In this document: positions 56,001 through 64,000 of the stretch, one piece after another
Layout: each line of letters opens with the position of its first letter
Numbering within the stretch: the stretch's first letter is position 1
Origin: Lethocerus indicus
Lineage: Eukaryota > Arthropoda > Insecta > Hemiptera > Belostomatidae
Reading direction: 5' to 3'
Length of the DNA: 64,000 nt
NCBI GenBank assembly: GCA_019843655.1
Contig: JACDQD010000104.1
Span: 6,076,001-6,140,000 of the forward strand
Notes under the pieces: model-generated
Databases searched by the model: none
What the model was told of the DNA's origin: nothing
The model's input: the letters and a program-made list of their open reading frames with translations, nothing else
Made by a program: the position numbers and the translations under genes

Positions 56001-59000
56001 ATTATAGGATGATCGAAATGGAATATAGTCAACTAATTTAGTTTAACATTATCGGGTTCATTTTGTATTATTGGCCGAGGTTAGTCCATTAGATTTTGTA
56101 GGATGTTGAATTTATCTCAGCTAATTGCACGTTTTTTAAGGTTTCACTGTTGTATAACGGGTTTATCGAGTTATGTTCGCACATTATTTTTCACAAACAA
56201 TAATGTTTTGAGGAGTCGGCGAAATAGATGGAGAAATCCAAACAGTTGATACGTAGAATTGTTAGAAGAAATATCTGATAACCCTGCATAAGTAAATGCT
56301 ATGATTCTTATGCCAGCGTCAATAATTTGTTTTTTTTTAATATAGTGTTTTGACCAAAGATGCGATAATCCAATTTTCTAGGAATATGTCTAATTTCCCA
56401 GTAAGTGCGTCGCAGTTTAATGCACATAGTCTTAGCACAATTAATTATTATTATTTTAACCGGTTATAAACTTAATTTTATTTTAATATGAATGGCATTA
56501 TTGTGTTCTGATAAATATTCCACCTACGAAATTCGTGCGTACCTGTAGCTTATATTCATTGAACACTGCGGTCTGCTATGTTGGATCATTTGATGGCCAA
56601 AAACTGAGGGGAAACATTTTAAATGGAATCTGACGAGTATACTGGATTTAATGAGAGCTCACAAGTTCAGTAATTTGAAATTAACTTTAATTAACTAAGT
56701 AACAAGTTAACTGCGGGGTCCCTAGGGTTTCTAGCAGGGCCGGTCATTAATTCTGATTTCTATGCATCTCAGGCGCCCTCAAATAAAGAATGAATTTTAA
56801 GCTCCCCCACTTTGTGGGCATGACCACCCTTCACATGGACAGTAACCCCGCGCGCAGTACTGTTAATGCTTGTTTCATTTTTAGTTTAGTACGTTGGTAC
56901 GTTTCTATATGTCGGTTATAGTGGGGTCCTAGGACCCATACGTCTTGTGTCCCCTGAGTTGAGCGAGAGATATTTCTGAATCCGCCACGGTCTCAACCTC
57001 GAAACGTCCTTTAAACAAGGAAAAGAGGGAGGTGATCTCAGGCCATACAAATCGCCACTAGCATTCCTGAAAATTTCGATATATTTCACTCTCCAGAAGC
57101 AATTACGAAGTATTATTACGCTATGTGAAAACCGAATGCGCGAAACCAAAACGCCTATCAACGCTAAACTGACGTGGTGTTGAAATAGAAGGTAGATTTT
57201 TTTTAATTACTAAATAAAGAACTTTTTAGAATGTTTGTATGGCAATGTACCGAATCGAATTCCATATCGATATTCGAATATCATACCGGTCTATTTTACT
57301 AGTTCTCCTGCGCATATCTTCTAAAGTTTAGACACATCTACATCATTACATCATTTTCTGCCGAACGCGAAGTCGGTTAAAATCAGCTTTACAGTTCCGT
57401 GAACAGTACATCCAGCCGGCCGCTAATAAAGATATGGAAGCTGAAATTTCAGATTCTTCATTATGTCAGTTGACGCGGTATATTTCATTGTGCTGGGTTT
57501 ACGACACTGGTACTGTGTGGGTAATGGTTTTTTATCATCTCTTTAGTCCTCGCAGTTGCTCACTGACAAAACCGTGACTCAACCCGCATCACTAACCAGA
57601 CAGATCACCATTCACCATATTTTCTGGTTGCATCCGAATATTCAGTATTTACCTTTCTTAGCTTTTTTTCACCTTTTTGACTGAATAATCCATATTTCCC
57701 ACACTGATGGTGTGATTCTGAAAGATGAAATACGTTATTCTCCTTTATATAATGTTATAACCAATAATTTTCGGCTTTCAATCTATGACACTATAACAGA
57801 CAATCAATGCGGATGAGGTTTTCTTCACAGCAGATGTTTAGGTTTAATTACGGGATAATAATGTAGATATTACCTAACACTATTTATATAAAGCACAAAG
57901 TAGTGTGCTTTGGAACAAGTGAATCTCCTATTATTTTCCATTCTCTAATTTATCTCTGTCTGTTCGATTTATTTTTTTGAATCAGGAAAACATGTAAATT
58001 ATAATTGTAGGAATTCTCTTTCGATACTTTACAATATATACGTTGTAAGAGTTTTTTGGTAATTCGAAAAAATTAACTAAAAATTTAAGAAATTGATGTA
58101 TTCTGTTTATTCAATCTTGTGAACCGTTGGTGCGCATATATGAGAAACTCATTAATAGAGCAGAGGTCGTAAACTCTATTTTTTTGTCCCGTACCGTTTT
58201 AGTATTTCATAATTGCTTCTGGAAAGTAAAACCGTAAAACTCAGAGGCAGACAAAGATTGAAGGCCACGTGTGCGAGTCGTTTCAAGTCTCCTTTTGTGT
58301 TCTTCTCTCTTCCTTTGTCCAGTTGAAATTGTATTTCTTCCATCGCACGTTAAAATCGTACTGAATTACATAATTTTCAACTAATAACAAATATAAAATC
58401 TTTTTTAATATTTAATGCGCGCATGTACATAGACGGTATGTTACGTCTATATTCGAAAGTGTGAAAATAAATTAAATTTTCTAATAGCATTGTGTTATAC
58501 CAACAGAGAAATTAATTACCGATGCCCTCAATTGCCTGCGTGCGATTCCCGTTAATTTTGGGGTTACACTTAGCCCATTTATATGCAAAATTGCGCAACG
58601 TAGTACGGGATTAGGGTATTGGTGGCACGGATGAGTAATGGAAAACGATGATTCGCTGAATGAATGAAGTGCAAAATAAATTTGTCAGTTAATAGAATGG
58701 TTTTCGAAGTACGTTTGAATGGAGATATTACGAGGTTAGTTTAGGCCCTCAAGAAGAATGAAGGATTCTATGTCCGTTGTGTATAGAGGACCAATCGTTT
58801 CAAAAACCCGTTGTACTTGACTTTGGAAAGGAATATTTTACACATATTTTATAACATTATCATTACGCACTGATAACTTTAACAAGATGCAACTGAAGTT
58901 CCCGAACGACTTCATTATTATTGGGAATAGTAATAGGTCCAGGCAATATCGTAAGCAAAACGTTTACACAGATGCAGATGCCTTCCGAAGGAGAGAATTA

Positions 59001-60229
59001 ATCAAAAAGAAATATGTTAATATAAAAAATTATCGTGAGTGCTTAAAAAATTACATGACCCATGCGTGATCGGTTCTTATCGCGGAATTTCATTTTGTTT
59101 CGTTTGGAGGGGGTGGGGTGGGGGTGTTGTCCCCAAACAGCACCAATCGTCGGCGAAACCCGCCTTAAAAAGTTCAGTACCGCCTTTAGGATACCGCTCG
59201 AATCTGTTTACGCCCTAACTTGATGTGCCCTCGATTTCGGTTATACCTTTATCGAAGGTTGAAGAATTGAGATTTCGGAAGGTGAATGTTGAAGAGCTTA
59301 CTCCAAGGCGAGCTCTAGGTCTTGCCCATGCATTTCAGTGGTCTACCACCTAATAATCACTTAGAAAACTTTAAAACATCTCGCCCTCTATTGTCCATTC
59401 CAGGCTATTCTCCTTTTAGTTGGTCAAAGATAAATTCTCATTTTTCCAGTATATCACTTTGCTGCATAGAAATATACATTTTTTTCTACTGAAATGAGCA
59501 GTTGAAAATCAATTTAACAATAGTTCCGTAACGGATTTCAGTGTATTGATAAAGATTCGGCGTTAATACTGATTGATTCCTACTCAATTGTTCTTTTATT
59601 CAAAATCAGTTTTTATTTATTACAATCTTACATGCGCACCTTAAATGAACATGAAACAACATAGCCGGGTTCCATTGGAACGGTTTTTGCCATTCTGGGG
59701 TACTCTCGGAATCTGTACATTTCATTTGTTTTCCATTTTCCATTCTCTCTTCTTTTGCGCTTTTGGAATTTCATGCTACTATGTTCCACGCGTTCCAGCT
59801 CGAGCAGGCCGACTCTTTCCCTGATACTATTATCACTTGATGTTTGGGACTGTGGGTACTAGCCCCTACCACGGTCCAAATTCAAGAGGCACTATAGTGT
59901 TATGTCTCCTGTTTCTGCTCCCGTTCCGGTCAACAGTTAGATGCTATCCGTCATATGCCCGTATAAGGCTGGAAATAACCGAAAGGTAGATAGTGTTAAG
60001 AACCGGCTCTCGGGGGTCTCAGTTGGTCCAGCACCGTCGGGGTCCGATGCCGAACTGGTTTGCCAACGCGGGTGTGTGTTTAGTTTTCTAAATTTTACTA
60101 TTTAGGGTTGATAACAACAGAATGCGCATATATGTATCTATATATACATACACATACATGTTGGGCTCGGACCCGGGTGTCGGTAGGGTATCGATTGTGG
60201 GCTGTAGGAGTGGAGGGAATGTGGTGTTG

Positions 60230-60540
60230 TGGCGTGGGGCCTGCGCTGGCAACGGTGCCAAGGGGCGAGCCGGCAACGCCGCCCCCGTCCCCATGCCCCG
60301 CTCTTCCCGTCCCCATGCCCCCGCTCTTCCCGTCCCCCTGCACGTCCCGCCCCCTTGTTTTAATGCCTTTCCCCTCTTTTTGTGGCTCCCCCTCCGCCTC
60401 TTGCTCTCTTCCCTGCCTCTCTCTCTCCCTCCCTCTCTCTCCTGGGCCGTGCTTCGCTTTCCGCCTCGTGTTTATCTCGGTGCGAGTTGGTGAGCAACTC
60501 CTCGCCCCCTCCCTTTCCCCTCTTATGCAGCCCAGTTCTG
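60230..60540. repeat. Pyrimidine-rich low-complexity block with a short minisatellite
   Basis: About 300 bp of C/T-rich plus strand. It includes two adjacent near-identical copies of GTCCCCATGCCCCGCTCTTCCC at about 60286-60335, and CTCTCTCCC tracts near 60415-60450. Long frames through it on both strands are compositional artefacts. Confidence 0.8.
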
Positions 60541-63500
60541 TTTTGCCCGTTTAAAAAAGCTCACACTCGTGTTATCCCAACTTGTAGGTATTGGTATTGC
60601 GACCGTTTCGCGCCTATATCAGTGCGCCTCAAACTGGCCATCAAATCAAAATATTGGGGGTCACAGCATGCTTATTTTTCCTGGTAAAAGGACTATAACG
60701 ATTATATGGCGTGAATGTTTAAGATATCTGTTTGGGGTCCTCGTGGTTTCGATGCTTTTCGCCAGTAGTATTCCATAATCCATAAGTACCTCACAAATTT
60801 ACTGGTAATATATTACTGATATGTTATGAAACCGAAATCGCTAGAATGATGATTGTAACAACAATTCTACTATCTGCCTTTGTAGGTAGTCGCCTAGATT
60901 TAATCATGCCTCAATTTGAGATCCTTTCTCGTTATTGAAACATGTAAACATCCGAATACAGGCGCGAAATAGACTTCAAATTTACCGCGGTCGAACAGTA
61001 TTCCCTCTGCTTTGATGATTATTAACATGATGGTATAGACGGAGGGCCACGTGTGACCAAATCATTAGTGGCTCTACCACAGCGATCGCTACATTAGTAC
61101 GATATGTTCACCGAATGCTGGGATTAAGGTGTCAATGATATGACATATCAGATCTGCATTGTTTATTTACGCAATCGCGGTTTTAATAGGATACCATTTG
61201 AGACCAGTTTCCTATTTTGTGTGTTCCTTGCATAAAAGGTACTATTAAAAATAATAAAATCATATGCGAATTAACAAGCAAAATAGATAATGCCGGACAC
61301 ATTTTTTTTTATTTTCGCGAATAACAGGTTCTGTTGAGTTTTAAAAGTATCAAGAATGAAGTAGTACGAATCATAATAATTGGTTACACTATTTTTGATT
61401 AATTATTGAGTATAAACCTGCGTTTACATAATTGTAAACGTAGTACATGCATTATAACAACATATCTTTACGGCGATAACCTGTTGATTTACTCGACAAC
61501 GTTGGAACTCTTTTGCTTTGTGCATTGATATGATTTGTAATATTGCATTGATTTTTAAGGTATTTTTTCATATAATATTTAAATGGGTCTTTTGTCTTGC
61601 CATTCCCACTCCCTCATTTCTAGTTTCATAACTTGTACCGTTTACCTGGTTATATATAAAAATTGATGTGATTACCCATTAATACTTCTTTTGTATATTT
61701 TTTATACTAAATACCGAGAAATATACTGGTGTAATGATTATTTTATGGAAAGGAGGTTTTCATTTCCTTCCTCTGTGACTTTGTTGTCTGAAGTGACTGC
61801 ATTCTGCACTGATGGTTAAGAAAAAGTAGCGAGTATTTATGCATATGATAAAACAAAGCGATGCGAACCCCTCCATTGTTGCATAATAACGTTATTAGCT
61901 AACTTGTGTACATCCTATTGGAATATAGTATGTAAATCCTCTGTACAGAGATTGGTAATTCTGACAGAATGACCGGATCTTCGCCTATTGGAACAAGTTT
62001 TCGCGGTAGATGGAACACTAAGTAATTTTATGTTTCAGTCTGCTATTGAAAACATTTTACAAGATTAGTTTTTTAAATTTCTTCGATAAGACCATTTAGT
62101 TGGATAAGGTGCCGATAATAACACCCAGTTTTTTATACCAAAGGAAGGAGTATGCCCACACACTTGTGACTTCCGTTGCTTCTGAATCAATTTTTTTTCT
62201 GCGTTGAATTTTTATAGATTATTTTTACATTTTGTTATGACAAAAGGAATAAAAGATACGAATGTATTTAGTGCATAAACGAGCAAAATGCAGCCAGTAT
62301 TCCCCGGCTCGATAAACCTATACCTAAAACTGATGATAATTGGTTGGACAGTTATAATATTATTGCAGCAATTTATTGTCATTACTGCAGTAATTGTCGG
62401 TATTGACAGGTGCGGGTGTTCGGATCGAGGGGAGAATACCAAATATAGACATGTTGTCAATTATACCGGCAATTTTGATAACTTATTAACGAGTGCACAT
62501 TGCGATGCGTGAATCAGATGTTCGCTCAAACAAGAAAAGATATTGGCTGTATTTGATGATTTTTGTACCGGTTTTGAAATCGGCCCCCGGTTTTTTTTAT
62601 ATTTCCGACCAGCTGTTAGGTGCAGCATTACATTGTTTAACTGAACAACGTACACCAACAACAGACAACAAGAGAGGAATGGAGCCTTGGAATTCTATAG
62701 GACAGTTTCGAAACTGCGGGCTGCAGGGTGTTTTGATTATTATTTATCTTCGAATTCTGCATTTAAGGAAGACGGTATTTAATTTATAATTATCTTATGA
62801 GAGGATTCGAAGATCAATTTATCCGGTGGCGAATCGAATGTTTCTCGAATAGAAATTTTAAACTATTAGTTTTGAGCTCACCCATTAAATTTCAGTTAAT
62901 TGTGCCAAGGTGTTTAGGGAAAATCATTCCCATATTTTACTGCATAAGGGACAAACAGTTGTTTCAACGTACACACTCGTTTAGTACGAAATACTAAACT
63001 TAACTTTGGTTGTGTTCAGTATGCCATGAACTACCGAAAACGACATTTTTATTTTTTCTTTAGGTTTGACGTGGTCCCTTTATTGGCATTAACTGTTGAT
63101 TTTATGTGAAATATTACCAATAAACAATTTGGATATATGACCAGAAAACGCATAAATGGAGGTTTTTTTGTCAGCTGCAGCCTTGCCGCCCCCACTGTCC
63201 AGACCTTGATCTTGGTTGGACCATTTCAGCCGTCCGCCCTCTCAAAATAGTCTGGCATGCTTCTATAAATAACATAGATTTTAAATATTAACGAGATCTA
63301 GGCGTATTCTGAGGCCCACGCCTGAATTAGATATCCTTCAGAATTTTTTTTTTCAACAAGTGAAATCGTTTATCATTCGGGCGAATGAATGAAGTTAATT
63401 TGACTTTTTAAAATTGCTGTATACTTGGAAACATCTGCTGTGGTGCATGTTCTCTGAGTATAAACAGAAGTGATTATTTCTGGTTTGTACATGCCGCAGT

Positions 63501-64000
63501 AATTATTTCTTCTCATACATTCTTACTTCCTCCATGCACGTGTGATTCAAATAAATTAATTATCTTTTATTCGGAGTTTAACGCATTTAAAATATTTCCC
63601 CAATGAAATAATTAAAAAAGAAGTAACACGGTATTAATTTCGCTACTAACTGATGTAGTCACAATTACTGTTGCTGGCCTAAGGACCTGTTGATTGTTTT
63701 TGAGCCTTCTTCAGTCTAGTGGACCAAAAGTAGACTGCTATATCTATAATAACGTACCCCCAGTAATTATAATTCTAATCTATAAAATAAAGATGGATAT
63801 ACATTTTTTATCTGAAGTTCCTTTGCTATTGTCTTTTACAAAATTTTACAGAAGCGCGGTTTTATCTTTGTTTTTAATTGCTTCTTAGCAGTCCCGTTTC
63901 ACTTTACGTGTTCACTGATATTATTCAAACTTTCACAATTATCTTCTGTCTTAATGTCAGGGCCATCCCCACTCGTGGCTACGTGTCCTGTAAGGCCTTT

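Larger units (their letters stand above)
50187..64000 (+). other. Probable long first intron of KANSL1 (continues past the window)
   Basis: Nearly 14 kb without a recognisable KANSL1 exon: I looked for the Trp-rich PEHE-region signature (WxWLQAxxxDLEYRIR) and did not see it. Contents I can support are an isolated signal-peptide-like ORF at 52813 and a pyrimidine-rich low-complexity block at 60230-60540. Otherwise it is AT-rich with scattered short ORFs. Being intronic is inferred from the open donor at 50187. Confidence 0.6.

Noticed and set aside
58887..59069. 60-codon basic ORF (MQLKFPNDFIIIGNSN...)
   Set aside because: No homology recognised and no splice or promoter context; its length is expected by chance in this composition.
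60108..60554. 148- and 123-codon plus-strand frames
   Set aside because: They run through the pyrimidine-rich low-complexity block; Ser/Pro/Leu composition only.

Overview
This is an AT-rich nuclear window, almost certainly from an insect or another arthropod. The evidence is spliced genes with GT/AG introns, animal-specific proteins (TCERG1, KANSL1), an arthropod cuticular protein with an RR chitin-binding domain, an animal-type tRNA-Lys, and many AT and ATA microsatellites. I cannot name the order or species. Exons were rebuilt by hand from splice signals, phase continuity and family resemblance, so individual junctions are inferences.

Layout. (1) 93-10256, minus strand: an eight-exon coiled-coil gene of MAP9-like type, 438 codons with all phases consistent. 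(2) 10257-14052: intergenic, with a GC-richer patch and a 54-bp imperfect palindrome. (3) 14053-20002, plus strand: a secreted cuticular protein gene with TATA box, arthropod initiator, a five-codon first coding exon, and a 5-kb intron that contains a complete tRNA-Lys(UUU) gene. (4) 21606-42508, minus strand: an apparently complete 18-coding-exon gene for transcription elongation regulator 1 (TCERG1/CA150), with three WW domains followed by FF repeats. It converges on the cuticle gene. (5) 42509-48694: TCERG1/KANSL1 intergenic region, with a candidate divergent spliced transcript next to TCERG1 and a CpG-richer promoter zone near 47.5-48.5 kb. (6) 48757-50186, plus strand: the large first coding exon of KANSL1 (nsl1), the scaffold of the MOF-containing NSL complex. 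(7) 50187-64000: probably the first part of a long KANSL1 intron, with no further KANSL1 exon recognised. It holds one small signal-peptide-like ORF and pyrimidine-rich low-complexity DNA.

The genes do not form a pathway. TCERG1 (transcription-splicing coupling) and KANSL1 (histone H4 acetylation at promoters) are both general nuclear regulators lying head to head, while the cuticle gene and the coiled-coil gene are unrelated to them. I found no convincing new multi-gene system. The most checkable oddities are an apparent 2-nt reading-frame break just after WW3 of TCERG1, an in-frame continuation beyond the TCERG1 stop codon across a splice junction, a degenerate 120-bp duplication in a MAP9-like intron, and a GC-rich island bounded by direct repeats in a TCERG1 intron.
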